Made by a program: the position numbers and the translations under genes
Source of the DNA: Micromonospora radicis
GTDB taxonomy: Bacteria; Actinomycetota; Actinomycetes; Mycobacteriales; Micromonosporaceae
NCBI RefSeq assembly: GCF_003583405.1
Contig: NZ_QXEC01000001.1
Coordinates: 1-64,000, forward strand
Length of the DNA stretch: 64,000 nt
Direction: 5' to 3'
Part shown: positions 1-8,420 of the stretch, piece by piece
Layout: every line of letters begins with the position of its first letter
Position numbering within the stretch: position 1 is the first letter of the stretch
Notes under the pieces: generated by a model
Databases searched by the model: none
What the model was told of the DNA's origin: nothing
Seen by the model: only the letters and a program-made list of their open reading frames with translations

Positions 1-1
1 C

Positions 2-622
2 TTAGACGAACCGGGTCGGGTCACCGGCGCCGACCCGGACGATCTCCGGCTCGCCGTCGGAGAAGTCCACCACCGTGGTCGGCTCGGTGCCGCAGTCACC
101 CGCGTCGAGCACCGCGTCGACGGTGTGGTCGAGGCGCTCCTTGATCTCCCAACCCTGGGTCAGTGGTTCGTCGTCGCCGGGCAGCAGCAGCGTGCTGGAG
201 AGCAGCGGCTCGCCCAACTCGTCGAGCAGCGCCCGGGTGACCGGGTGCTCCGGGATGCGTACGCCGACGGTGCGCTTGCGCGGGTGCAGCAGCCGGCGCG
301 GCACCTCCCGGGTGGCCGGCAGGATGAAGGTGTAGCGGCCCGGGGTGGCGGCCTTCACCGCCCGGAACACCGCGTTGTCGAGCTGCACGAACTGGCCGAG
401 CTGGGCGAAGTCACGGCACACCAGGGTGAAGTGGTGGCCGGCGTCGAGCTGGCGGATCTCCCGGATCCGGTCCATGCCGTCCTTGTTGCCGAGCTGGCAG
501 CCGAGCGCGAAACAGGAGTCCGTCGGGTAGGCGATCAACCCGTCCCGGCGCACGAGGTCGACCACCTGCCCGATGAGACGCGGCTGCGGGTTGTCCGGGT
601 GCACGTCGAAGTACCTCGCCAT
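2..622 (-). CDS. Sua5/YciO/YrdC family L-threonylcarbamoyladenylate synthase-like protein
   Basis: Single YrdC-fold protein of 206 residues, the size of stand-alone YrdC rather than the longer Sua5. The family condenses threonine, bicarbonate and ATP to threonylcarbamoyl-AMP for the t6A37 modification of ANN-decoding tRNAs in the cytoplasm. The N-terminal YPTDS motif (residues 32-36) and the central KRTVGVRIPEHP stretch are typical. I chose the ATG at 620-622, giving MARYFDVHP, over an in-frame GTG nine codons upstream because the extra residues look non-conserved. It is monocistronic, and the next gene is divergent. It could be the YciO paralogue whose role is less clear; family call is firm, exact role less so. 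Confidence 0.85.
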   Translation of the reverse strand: MARYFDVHPDNPQPRLIGQVVDLVRRDGLIAYPTDSCFALGCQLGNKDGMDRIREIRQLDAGHHFTLVCRDFAQLGQFVQLDNAVFRAVKAATPGRYTFILPATREVPRRLLHPRKRTVGVRIPEHPVTRALLDELGEPLLSSTLLLPGDDEPLTQGWEIKERLDHTVDAVLDAGDCGTEPTTVVDFSDGEPEIVRVGAGDPTRFV

Positions 623-709
623 GGGCGGCAGCTTAGAGCCCGCGCCCACGGCTGTCGCGTTGCCGACACTTCCTCAGCTCGGTGCAGGTCGACAGCCATC
701 GTTGTCTGT

Positions 710-1096
710 ATGGGTGTGCGCGGCTACGGCGACCTGCTCCGTTACCCCGTGATGCCGGCTCCGGTCCGGCTCACCGTGCTCGTGTTCGGGCTGCTCATGC
801 TGCTGTTCGCCCTGGCCACCGTCCATCGGCTGGTCACCGACGGCGGCTCGCTGGGTGCCGCCGTCTTCTTCGCCGTACTGGCCGTCGCGTCGGCGCTGGT
901 GACCGCCGCCCTGGCCGGTCGCCGCGTCTGGGCGCCCTACGCCACGTACGCCCTGGCGGGTCTGCTGGCCGCCGCCTCGCTCGGCCTGTTCGGCGCGATC
1001 ACCTGTGTCGGTCTGGCCCTGCTGGCCTGGGTGCTGTGGGCGTTGAACGCCCGCGCCTCCCGCGACTGGTTCGGCAACCGCCGCCGGCTGCGCTGA
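710..1096 (+). CDS. Small four-helix hypothetical membrane protein
   Basis: Predicted 128-residue protein with about four hydrophobic segments covering most of its length (roughly residues 18-38, 45-66, 72-90 and 95-110) and a short basic tail ending RRRLR. No family is recognised. The start is uncertain: ATG at 710 gives MGVRGYGDL, while an ATG at 752 (MPAPVRLTV) would begin right before the first helix; neither has a good ribosome site. It lies between the divergent YrdC gene and the rRNA methyltransferase, with no obvious functional link. Confidence 0.6.
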   Translation: MGVRGYGDLLRYPVMPAPVRLTVLVFGLLMLLFALATVHRLVTDGGSLGAAVFFAVLAVASALVTAALAGRRVWAPYATYALAGLLAAASLGLFGAITCVGLALLAWVLWALNARASRDWFGNRRRLR

Positions 1097-1207
1097 CCGC
1101 GTCGCCTTGGTACCGGGCCGGGGCCACCGCTACGGTGTCTGATGATCCCGCAGCTGGCCAGCCCGGGCCGATCAGGCGGTGGGCGCAGCGAGGAGACTAC
1201 CGGCACC

Positions 1208-2029
1208 GTGGCGAGAACGTTGAGGATCACCACCCGCAACGCGACCTTCCAGCAGTGGCAGGCGCTGTTGACCAACCGCACCAAGCGGCAACGCGCGGGC
1301 GAGTTCCTGGTCCAGGGGGTCCGGCCGATCAGCCTGGCCGTCGAGCACGGCTGGCCGGTCCGCACCCTGCTCTACCCCGACGGGCCGGCCCTGTCCCGGT
1401 GGGGCCGCGGCATCCTCGATCGGGCCGGTGCCGGCACCCGGGTCGCGGTGGCGCCGGAGCTGCTGCGGGAACTCGGCGGCAAGGACGACGAATCGCCGGA
1501 GTTGCTCGCCGTCGTCGGCCTGCCGGCGGACCGGCTGCAACGCATACCCCGTACGCCGGACCTGCTGGTGATGGTCTTCGACCGGCCGACCACCCCCGGC
1601 AACATCGGTACGCTGGTCCGCTCGGCGGACGCCTTCGGCGCCGCGGGCGTGGTCGTCACCGGTCACGCCGCCGACCCGTACGACCCGAAGGCGGTGCGGG
1701 CCAGCACCGGCTCGTTGTTCGCGGTACCGGTGGTGCGGGTGCCCAGCCATCGGGAGGTGCTCGACTGGGCGGGCACGCTGCGCGCCGCGCGGGTGCCCGT
1801 CGAGATCCTGGGCACCGACGAGCACGGGGACGTGGCGGTCGCCGACCACGACCTCACCGGCCCGAAGATCGTCGTGGTGGGCAACGAGACACACGGCCTC
1901 AGCGCCGCCTGGCGCGAATCCTGCGACCGGATGGTGCGCATCCCGATCGCCGGCGCCGCCAGCTCACTCAACGCCGCCGCGGCCGCGACCGTCGTGCTCT
2001 ACGAGGCGGCGCGGCAGCGGGCCGGGTAA
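1208..2029 (+). CDS. TrmH/SpoU family RNA 2'-O-methyltransferase
   Basis: A 273-residue SPOUT-class enzyme that transfers methyl from S-adenosylmethionine to a ribose 2'-OH in rRNA or tRNA. All three SpoU motifs are visible: NIGTLVRSADAFGA near residue 132 (motif 1), VVVGNETHGLS near 224 (motif 2) and the IPIAGAASSLNAAAA stretch near 243-258 (motif 3, forming the knotted SAM site). An N-terminal substrate-binding segment (R..R..EFLVQGVRPI) resembles the L30e-like domain of rRNA-targeting members. GTG at 1208 was preferred because GAGGAG lies 11 bases upstream; an in-frame ATG at 1142 has no site. The substrate nucleotide cannot be told from sequence. Confidence 0.88.
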   Translation: MARTLRITTRNATFQQWQALLTNRTKRQRAGEFLVQGVRPISLAVEHGWPVRTLLYPDGPALSRWGRGILDRAGAGTRVAVAPELLRELGGKDDESPELLAVVGLPADRLQRIPRTPDLLVMVFDRPTTPGNIGTLVRSADAFGAAGVVVTGHAADPYDPKAVRASTGSLFAVPVVRVPSHREVLDWAGTLRAARVPVEILGTDEHGDVAVADHDLTGPKIVVVGNETHGLSAAWRESCDRMVRIPIAGAASSLNAAAAATVVLYEAARQRAG

Positions 2030-2294
2030 TCAGGTCGTCCGGGGCCCGCGTCGTGGGTACCGCCAGCGCCGCCAACCAGGACTACCTGCGTTCCCTGGGC
2101 GCCGTACCGGTCGTCTACGGTGACCAGCTGCCCGACCAGCTCCGGAAGCTCCTGCCGGACGGTGCCGACGCCGTACTCGACGGTGCCGGCGGTGCGGCGC
2201 TCACGCTGTCGCTCACCCTGTGCGCCGACCGCTCCCGGATCCTCACCCTCTGGAGACCGGCCACGGCCGCGGCAAGGTGGTCCTCGTCGGATGA
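2030..2294 (+). pseudogene. Remnant of a zinc-type/quinone oxidoreductase-like gene with internal deletion
   Basis: From about 2032 one frame reads GARVVGTASAANQDYLRSLG and then GADAVLDGAGG, the cofactor-binding part of the medium-chain (QOR-like) NADPH oxidoreductase family. Near 2250 this frame loses similarity. A different frame then reads LETGHGRGKVVLVG and stops at 2292-2294, which is the usual extreme C-terminus of that family. The N-terminal catalytic domain is absent and a middle block is missing with a frame change. It begins one base after the methyltransferase stop. This is a decayed fragment and should not make a working enzyme. Confidence 0.6.
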
Positions 2295-2525
2295 AGCGGC
2301 GGGCCGCAGCTGCGTGCCCGGCTGCCGGAGATCGCCCGGGCGGAGGTGGCCGGAGTGCGCATCGCGGTGGTGCACGAGACCGGCCCGGCCGGCGGCTACG
2401 CGACGTACCTGACCGCCGAGCCGGCCGGTGGTCGGCGCGGCGCGGTCACCCTGCACGAGGTGCCGCGATGGCTCGGGTTCCCGCAGCGGCGTCCGGCCCG
2501 GCACCGTCGTGCGGGGTCGTCCGGC

Positions 2526-3263
2526 TCAGCCCGGGGCGAGCAGACAGAACTCGTTGCCCTCCGGGTCGGCGAGAACCGTCCACGGGATGTCGTCGCGGCC
2601 CAGGTCGACGGCGGTGGCGCCGAGGGTACGCAGGCGGGCCGCCTCGGCCGCCGGGTCGTCACCGGGGTACGGGCGGACGTCGAGGTGGACGCGGTTCCAC
2701 CCGGTCTTCACGTCGGGGCTGCGGACGAACCGCAGATGCGGGCCCACGCCCTGGGCGGAACGCAGTACCGCCTCGTGGTCGGTCACCTCGTGCGGGGTCC
2801 AGTCCATGGCCTGGTCCCAGAAGCGGGCCATGGCCCGCGGATCAGCGCAGTCGACCACCACCGCGGCGATCGGTCCGGTGTCCCGGTACCGCGGTCGGGG
2901 CTCCCGTACGCAGAACTCGTTGCCCTCCGGGTCGGCCAGGACCGTCCACGGCACGTCACCCTGGCCGATGTCGGCGGGGGTCGCACCGAGATCCGTCAGG
3001 CGCGCGACCAGCTCCGCCTGCTGGGCCGTCGAGGTGGTGGCGAGGTCGACGTGCACGCGGTTCTTCACCGTCTTGGGTTCCGGGGAGGCGACGAGGTCGA
3101 TGCAGACGGCGACGGGATCGGGATAGTCGAACCCTTCGGGTTCGAGGTTGGTCACGCCCGGCTCCTCGCTGGAGACCTCCCAGCCGAGCGCCTCCGCCCA
3201 GAAGGCACCCAGCGTGGAGTCGTCCCGAGCCTTCATGTTGATCTGCACGAGCCGCGTCGCCAT
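2526..3263 (-). CDS. Tandem VOC (glyoxalase/bleomycin-resistance fold) domain protein
   Basis: Protein of 245 residues made of two vicinal-oxygen-chelate domains (about 1-118 and 122-245). Each ends in the same signature, IPWTVLADPEGNEFCLL in the second domain and VPWTVLADPEGNEFCV in the first, so the gene looks like a tandem duplication. The fold normally provides a metal site or a ligand pocket for small molecules; the substrate cannot be inferred. Start ATG at 3261-3263 (MATRLVQINMK) matches the family start; an in-frame GTG 11 codons upstream is less likely. It is convergent with the remnant at 2030-2294 and appears monocistronic. Confidence 0.8.
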   Translation of the reverse strand: MATRLVQINMKARDDSTLGAFWAEALGWEVSSEEPGVTNLEPEGFDYPDPVAVCIDLVASPEPKTVKNRVHVDLATTSTAQQAELVARLTDLGATPADIGQGDVPWTVLADPEGNEFCVREPRPRYRDTGPIAAVVVDCADPRAMARFWDQAMDWTPHEVTDHEAVLRSAQGVGPHLRFVRSPDVKTGWNRVHLDVRPYPGDDPAAEAARLRTLGATAVDLGRDDIPWTVLADPEGNEFCLLAPG

Positions 3264-3403
3264 GCCGACGATCTTAGTGGCAGTCCGACCGACCAAGATC
3301 AGCGGCGTGGTCCCTCGGGCAGGTGGAGGGCAGCCATCGACGGTGCTCCGGACGGCTGCCCCTGAGCGGTCCGGCCCTACGACCCGGAACCGGTCGCTGC
3401 CGG

Positions 3404-3757
3404 TCAGGCGGCGGGGGAGACCGTCGCCGGCTGCTCGTCCTCGGCGTCGTCCGTCTCCGCTGTCGGCTTGTCCGCCTCGACAGCGGGTTGGACGGTGGCT
3501 TCGGTGGCGGGTTCGACGGCGGCGGCTTCGGCGGTCGGGGTGGCCGTCGGGTTGACCCAGGAGAACTCGATCTCGATCGAGTACTCGTCCTTGCCCTCCT
3601 GCTCGATCTCCAGCTCGCAGTACACCTGGTCGGCGACGGTGATCGTGCCGGCCGCACCGTAGAAGACCTGCCCGGTCTCCAACTGGCTGGCCACCTGACG
3701 CAGCCAGGCGGCCAGATCCGCCCGCGACACGGTCCGGGCGTCCTCGTAGATATCCAT
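3404..3757 (-). CDS. Amphi-Trp domain protein with acidic low-complexity tail
   Basis: A 117-residue protein. The first ~70 residues (MDIYEDARTVSRADLAAWLR ... EYSIEIEFSW) match the small amphi-Trp domain, named for an amphipathic helix and a terminal Trp, whose function is unknown. The remaining ~45 residues are a Thr/Ala/Glu/Pro-rich acidic tail ending ATVSPAA, longer than in the core domain. No signal peptide or membrane segment. It is flanked by unrelated genes on the same strand. Confidence 0.75.
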   Translation of the reverse strand: MDIYEDARTVSRADLAAWLRQVASQLETGQVFYGAAGTITVADQVYCELEIEQEGKDEYSIEIEFSWVNPTATPTAEAAAVEPATEATVQPAVEADKPTAETDDAEDEQPATVSPAA

Positions 3758-3831
3758 GCCGTCATGCTGACATCCGGCGACCGGAACACGCCCGCAGGGT
3801 GCCCGACCGAAACGCGCGGTCGGCGAGGAGG

Positions 3832-4518
3832 TCAGGCGTCGACGGCCGCGGCGGTGATCTCCCGTCGCCGTACCCCCGCGATCATCGCGGTGCCGACCGC
3901 CATCACCACGCCGGCCATCAGCAGGGCGATTGCGCCGTCGACCCGCAGGGTCAGGAGCGCGGCGGCCAGCGCGCCCAGGCCCATCGCGAAGATCGCCCCG
4001 AACCGGCGCAGCCAGGCCGACCCGGCGCCGCCGGCCACCCGGCTGTCGGCGGAGAGGTTCACCATGGTCATCGTGACCACCACGGTCGACAGGTCGCGGA
4101 TGCCGACGTGTCTGACCGCGGCGGCCTGGGCACCGAGGACCAGGGCGAGTAGCCCGGTGGTGACCAGCATCGCGAACTCGCCCGGCGGGCCGGTGCCGAG
4201 CCAGAGCGCGGCCAGGGCCAGCGTCAGCGCGCTACCGCCGACCAGGACGGCCAACGCGGCCCGGGGCAGCTTCGCCGGCCCGGACCCGGTGCGGGTCAGT
4301 CGGGCGGCCAGCACCGCGCCGAGCATGAAGGCGAACAACGCCACCAGATTGTTCAGGACCGGCAGGCCGGAGGCGCCGGCCAGGCCGAAGCCGATGAACA
4401 GGACGTTGCCGGTCATGTTTCCGGTGAAGACGCGGTCCAGGGCGAGGTAGCTGACGCCGTCGATCGCACCGGTGGCCACCGTGAGTACCAACAGCGGGCC
4501 CTCGTACCCCTTGATCAT
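3832..4518 (-). CDS. DUF1275 (YoaK-like) integral membrane protein
   Basis: A 228-residue protein with about six transmembrane helices. The N-terminal block VATGAIDGVSYLALDRVFTG followed by NMTGNVLFIGFGLAG is the DUF1275 signature (D-x-x-S-x-L-x-x-x-x-F-x-x-N-M-T-G-N). The family is widespread in bacteria and has no established function; a transport role is only a guess. The ATG at 4518 sits 44 bases from the convergent-free upstream gene and has a CGGAAGGGA ribosome site. Confidence 0.82.
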   Translation of the reverse strand: MIKGYEGPLLVLTVATGAIDGVSYLALDRVFTGNMTGNVLFIGFGLAGASGLPVLNNLVALFAFMLGAVLAARLTRTGSGPAKLPRAALAVLVGGSALTLALAALWLGTGPPGEFAMLVTTGLLALVLGAQAAAVRHVGIRDLSTVVVTMTMVNLSADSRVAGGAGSAWLRRFGAIFAMGLGALAAALLTLRVDGAIALLMAGVVMAVGTAMIAGVRRREITAAAVDA

Positions 4519-4563
4519 GTCCCTTCCGTCCGGCTCCGCCCCTGGTCAACCACCCCGCGAAGT

Positions 4564-6612
4564 CTACGCACGCCCGCGCACCGCCACGCCCTGCTCGCCG
4601 ACGTGCGGTGCTGGTTCCGGCCGGAGGGGCTCAGCGGGCAGGTGCGGGTCGACGAAGATCGTCCGTAGCGGTGCGGCGGGGCGCAGCGCCAACAGCGCCT
4701 GGACCAGCGCGATGACGGCGCTGGCCGACCAGGCCTGCGGCGAGCAGGCGCTCGGATAGACCCCGGGGTGGGGATGGGCGTCGCCGCGGGGCAGTCCGCT
4801 GAGCACCTCCGGCAGCCGGTGCTCGGCGAACAGCGCGGAGGCGGCGAACATGCCCTCGGCCAGCCGGTGCAGCTGCGCCCAGCAACCGTACCGGGCCAGG
4901 CCGAGGCCGATGGTGCCCGCCTCGACCGGCCAGACGCTGCCCCGGTGGTAGCTGAACGGGTTGTACGCCGGGTGCGTGGCGGACAGGGTCCGCACGCCCC
5001 ACCCGCTGAACATGTCCGGCGCCAGCAACCGCCGCGCCACCAGCGGCGCGATCCCGGGCGGCACGATCCCGGTGGCGAGCAGGTGCCCGTCGTTGGAGTT
5101 GACCGACCGGACCGGCTGCTTGTCCGGCCCGAGGGCCATCGCGTAACAGCCCAGGTCGGGCAGCCAGAAGGCGCGGTGGAAACGGCGGCGCAGGGCGCGG
5201 GCGCGGGCGGCCAGGCGGACGGCGACGACAGGACGACCGGCCGCGGCGTACGTGCCGGCGGCGTGTCGCAGCGCGGCGTACCAGTACGCCTGCACCTCGC
5301 TGGTGGCGATCGGATTCGGTACCACCCGGCCGTGCTCGTCGACGATGGCGGTGTCCGAGTCCTTCCAGCCCTGGTTCTTCAGCCCGCCCCGGGACCGGCG
5401 GTGGTACTCGAGGAAGCCGTCGTGGTCGAGGTCGGCGTAGTGGTCGAGCCAGGACAGCGTCCGGTCGGCGGCCGGCAGCAGCTGCCGTACCGTGTCGAGG
5501 TCGCCCGTCCAGGCGTAGTACTGCCCGAGGAAGACCAGGAAGTCCGGCGCGGTGGACCAGTCGCCGTGGTAGTGGCTGAACGGGTCGACACCGAGTTCGG
5601 ACAGCGGCCCGTGACGGGCCTCGTGCAGCGGCTTGCCGGGTTCCTCGTCGCGCCAGTCGTCGACGCGGCGGCCGAGGTGGCGGGCGTTGAGCCGGAGGCT
5701 GTCCGCGAGCATCGCCGGTCCGGCCAGCAGCGCCTGCCAGGACGCGGTCATCGTGTCCCGGCCGAAGATCTCCTGGTAGATCGGCAGGCCGGCGATGGGT
5801 GCGGTGGGGCCGGCGTCCTCGCCGAGCGGCAGCCCGGCCAGGTCCTCCCGGGCGCACCGCCAGGCCGCGGTGACGTCGAAGTTGCTGCTGGTCAGCCGGA
5901 CAAGTTCCCGGTCGAGCCGGCGCCGGGCCGCCGCGGCGGTGTCACCCGGGTCGGTGAAGTCCGGCGGCGGCGCGACGAGCCGTCGGCCGTCGAAGACGGG
6001 TTCGACGGCGAACTCGGTCCGGCTGCGTCCGCCCGGCGGCAGCACCACGTCGACGGTGAACGTGCCGTCGGCGTACCGGATCGGCGCCGGGGCCCGGACC
6101 CGGACCGCGACCGCTCGGTCGAGCCCGTCGCACCGGTACGTCAACAGCAGTTCCGCGGCGGCGGGATCCCAGTGGGCGTCGACGGCGCCGGCCTGGACGC
6201 GGTGGCCGGTCTCGGCTTCGCCGGTGTCGGCGAAGTCGGCGGCGAGCCGCACCCGCAGGCACAGTTCCAGCGGCTGCGCGGCGTAGCTGAACAGGGTCAA
6301 CCTGGTCCGCAGCCCGGCGGCCACGAAACGCTCCACCGACAGGTACGCCGCCCGCGACGGCAGCGTCTCCCCGTCACCGACCTCGGCGTAGGAGAGTTGG
6401 GCGTGACCCTGCACGGTCGCGGTGCTGAACGGTACCGGTTCGTGGCCGTCGACGGTGATCCGCTCCAGGCTGAGTACCCGGGTGTTGCGGGCGAAGAAGC
6501 CCTGCGGGTCGGCGCCGGTGATCCGGCCCCGGACGTCGGTGACCAGGGTGCTCCAGCCGCTCGCCACGTAGAGCAGGTCCGGGCGCACGCGCAGGTTCCG
6601 CACCCGGCTCAT
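4564..6612 (-). CDS. Glycogen-debranching-type amylo-alpha-1,6-glucosidase family protein
   Basis: A 682-residue cytoplasmic protein. Residues 1-210 form the N-terminal beta-sandwich of bacterial glycogen-debranching enzymes (GWSTLVTDVRGRITG, then GFFARNTRVLS). Residues ~260-650 form an (alpha/alpha)-toroid with IYQEIFGRDTMTASWQALLA, YHRRSRGGLKNQGWKDS and YHRGSVWPVEAGTI, motifs shared with GH63/GH133-like glucosidases. It probably hydrolyses alpha-glucosidic branches or a related glucoside; the exact substrate is not shown. It stands alone, 45 bases downstream of nothing cotranscribed. Actinobacterial homologues of this length are common. Confidence 0.8.
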   Translation of the reverse strand: MSRVRNLRVRPDLLYVASGWSTLVTDVRGRITGADPQGFFARNTRVLSLERITVDGHEPVPFSTATVQGHAQLSYAEVGDGETLPSRAAYLSVERFVAAGLRTRLTLFSYAAQPLELCLRVRLAADFADTGEAETGHRVQAGAVDAHWDPAAAELLLTYRCDGLDRAVAVRVRAPAPIRYADGTFTVDVVLPPGGRSRTEFAVEPVFDGRRLVAPPPDFTDPGDTAAAARRRLDRELVRLTSSNFDVTAAWRCAREDLAGLPLGEDAGPTAPIAGLPIYQEIFGRDTMTASWQALLAGPAMLADSLRLNARHLGRRVDDWRDEEPGKPLHEARHGPLSELGVDPFSHYHGDWSTAPDFLVFLGQYYAWTGDLDTVRQLLPAADRTLSWLDHYADLDHDGFLEYHRRSRGGLKNQGWKDSDTAIVDEHGRVVPNPIATSEVQAYWYAALRHAAGTYAAAGRPVVAVRLAARARALRRRFHRAFWLPDLGCYAMALGPDKQPVRSVNSNDGHLLATGIVPPGIAPLVARRLLAPDMFSGWGVRTLSATHPAYNPFSYHRGSVWPVEAGTIGLGLARYGCWAQLHRLAEGMFAASALFAEHRLPEVLSGLPRGDAHPHPGVYPSACSPQAWSASAVIALVQALLALRPAAPLRTIFVDPHLPAEPLRPEPAPHVGEQGVAVRGRA

Positions 6613-6686
6613 CCGTACCCCCTGACCTGCGATGCCGGCGACGGGCGGCGGTGGTTACCCCGGCGCGCCCGCGATACGCCCCGGCG

Positions 6687-7376
6687 TCACCGCTCGATCT
6701 CGATGCCGAGCGCCGTCGCCAGGGTGTACGACAGGGCGGTGAGGTCCGCGCCGGCCACGATCGCCCCGGCCATGCTGGTCACCCCGCCGATCCCGGCCAG
6801 GTCACAGTTGGTGAACCGGGTGCCGGTCAGGGTCGCCTGGGAGAACTGCGCCCCGCTCAGGTCACAGTCGGTGAACCGGGCCCCGGTCAGGTCCGCCTGC
6901 TGGAAGTCGGCCCGGGTCAGGTTGCAGCCGTCGAACACCACCCGGGTGAAGTCGGTGAACCGGAACGACGACAGGTCCAGCCGGCACTGCGACACCGTCA
7001 CGTCCCGCAACGCGCCGTTGATCCAGTGCAGTCCGGTCATCCGGGCGGTGGCCACCCGGACCCGGTTCATGGCCGACTTCTCCGCCCGCAGGTTCGCCAG
7101 GTTGGTCTGCTCGAACAGGCAGTCGGTGACGGTGGCCCCGTCGAGCCGGGCGCCGCTGAGATCCGCGCCCCGGAACCGGCACTGGGTGAACTCGACGGCC
7201 TCCGCGTACTGCCCCGACAGGTCGAGGTCGAAGAAGCCCCGCCGCTGGAAGCTCGCCTCGTCGGTCAGGCCGCGTTCGTCGAGGTCGGCAAGCTCCAGCG
7301 CGGCCGGCGGCCGGGGCTTCTCCGGAGCCCGCCAGCGTCCGGCGGAACCAGCACCACGAGAGGTACGCGCAGCCAT
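6687..7376 (-). CDS. Pentapeptide-repeat protein
   Basis: A 229-residue protein whose region from about residue 45 to 210 is built of A(D/N)LXX-type pentapeptides, for example FRGADLSGARLDGATV, LTRADFQQADLTGARFTDCD and LSGAQFSQATLTGTRF. Such repeats fold into a right-handed quadrilateral beta-helix. Some members mimic DNA and protect gyrase from quinolones (Qnr, MfpA), but nothing here indicates that. The first 25 residues are a basic, Pro-rich leader. No signal peptide. Divergent from the PPOX gene. Confidence 0.85.
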   Translation of the reverse strand: MAARTSRGAGSAGRWRAPEKPRPPAALELADLDERGLTDEASFQRRGFFDLDLSGQYAEAVEFTQCRFRGADLSGARLDGATVTDCLFEQTNLANLRAEKSAMNRVRVATARMTGLHWINGALRDVTVSQCRLDLSSFRFTDFTRVVFDGCNLTRADFQQADLTGARFTDCDLSGAQFSQATLTGTRFTNCDLAGIGGVTSMAGAIVAGADLTALSYTLATALGIEIER

Positions 7377-7479
7377 CCTCGTACGCTATCCGCTCGCGCG
7401 GTCGACGGCGGACCGCCACCCGGGTGGATGCTGGTGACAGGCGCGCCCAGCAGGTGGGCGCTTCGGGGAGGCAGCCGCC

Positions 7480-8076
7480 ATGGGAAAGACACATCCGCAG
7501 ATCACCGACCGCCTCCGGGCCTTCATCGAGGCGCAGCCGATGTTCTTCACCGCGACGGCGCCGCTCGCCGCCGACGGCACCGTCAACCTCTCGCCGAAGG
7601 GGCTGACCGGATCGTTCGCGGTCCTCGACGAGCTGACCGTGGCGTACCTCGACTTCGCCGGCAGCAACGCCGAGACCATCGCCCACCTGCGGGAGAACGG
7701 CCGGATCACGCTGATGTGGTGCGCCTTCCAGGGGCCGCCGAACATCCTGCGGATCCACGGGCGCGGTGAACCGGTGTTCCGTGACGACCCGAGGTGGCCG
7801 GGGTTGGCGGCGCACTTCCCGGACATCGACTCCCGCCAGCACGGGCTGCGGGCCATCATCGTGGTCCGCGCCGAGATGGTCCGGGACAGCTGCGGCTACG
7901 CGGTACCGCTGATGGCCTACGAGGGTGACCGTGACCTGCACGGCCGGCGGTTCGCCCGGGAGGACGACGAGTCGCTCAGCGCCTACTTCGCCGGCAAGGA
8001 GTACATCGCCGCCAGCATCGACGGCCTGCCGGGCCTGCCGCTTCCGCTGCCACCCACGCCCGTTACGAGCACGTAG
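7480..8076 (+). CDS. Pyridoxamine 5'-phosphate oxidase family (PPOX-like) flavin-binding protein
   Basis: A 198-residue split-barrel protein. The N-terminal stretch MFFTATAPLAADGTVNLSPK is typical of the stand-alone PPOX-like family, which binds FMN or related cofactors and often reduces small substrates. Start ATG at 7480 follows GGGGAGGCAGCCGCC. The last residues (PPTPVTST) overlap a methyltransferase remnant in another frame, so the natural C-terminus may have been changed by a deletion. Substrate unknown. Confidence 0.8.
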   Translation: MGKTHPQITDRLRAFIEAQPMFFTATAPLAADGTVNLSPKGLTGSFAVLDELTVAYLDFAGSNAETIAHLRENGRITLMWCAFQGPPNILRIHGRGEPVFRDDPRWPGLAAHFPDIDSRQHGLRAIIVVRAEMVRDSCGYAVPLMAYEGDRDLHGRRFAREDDESLSAYFAGKEYIAASIDGLPGLPLPLPPTPVTST

Positions 8077-8333
8077 CCGCGCCTCGGCCCGGTGGCCTGC
8101 GCCGGATCCAGCGGCTGGTGGACGCGACCGTCTGGCCGCTGCTGGTGGGCGGCTGCCACACCGGCCGGGACACCGCCGCGGCGATCGCCGCCGCCGGCTT
8201 CGTCGTCGAGGTGCTGCACCGCTTCCGGTTCCCGGAGACCGGCCCCGCCGGCCCGGCGGCCCCCCACATCCGGGGCCGCGCCCGCAACCCGCCCGCGCCC
8301 GCGACCGGGCCGGGTGACCAGCCGTTCGCCTGA
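8064..8333 (+). pseudogene. C-terminal remnant of a class I SAM-dependent methyltransferase
   Basis: A frame open through the PPOX stop reads HARYEHVAAPRPGGLRRIQR and then VDATVWPLLVGGCHTGRDTA, followed by AAGFVVEVLHRFRFPE. This is the C-terminal third of the UbiE-like methyltransferases common in actinobacteria (…RPGLRRLQRLVDATVWPLLAGGCHTGRDT…). The SAM-binding N-terminal part is gone. The remnant overlaps the end of the PPOX gene in a different frame, suggesting a deletion joined the two. A GTG at 8118 could start a 71-residue peptide, but a function is unlikely. Confidence 0.6.
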
Positions 8334-8420
8334 TTGCGTCCGCTGGTTACGGTGCTCATGCTCGGGCCAGTCGGGGTGGCCGGCCCGCCGCGCGGGCCGG
8401 AACAGTACGGGGAGTCGTGG

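Noticed and set aside
2295-2525. Second remnant after the oxidoreductase fragment (RIAVVHETGPAGGYATYL)
   Set aside because: Looks protein-like but I cannot match it to a family, so it is not called.
2346-3365. Long plus-strand frame across the VOC gene
   Set aside because: It is antisense to a clear two-domain VOC protein and has Arg/Gly-rich composition without family features.
4768-7437. 889-codon plus-strand frame opposite the debranching-type and pentapeptide genes
   Set aside because: High GC makes the opposite frame open; both minus-strand genes have convincing motifs.
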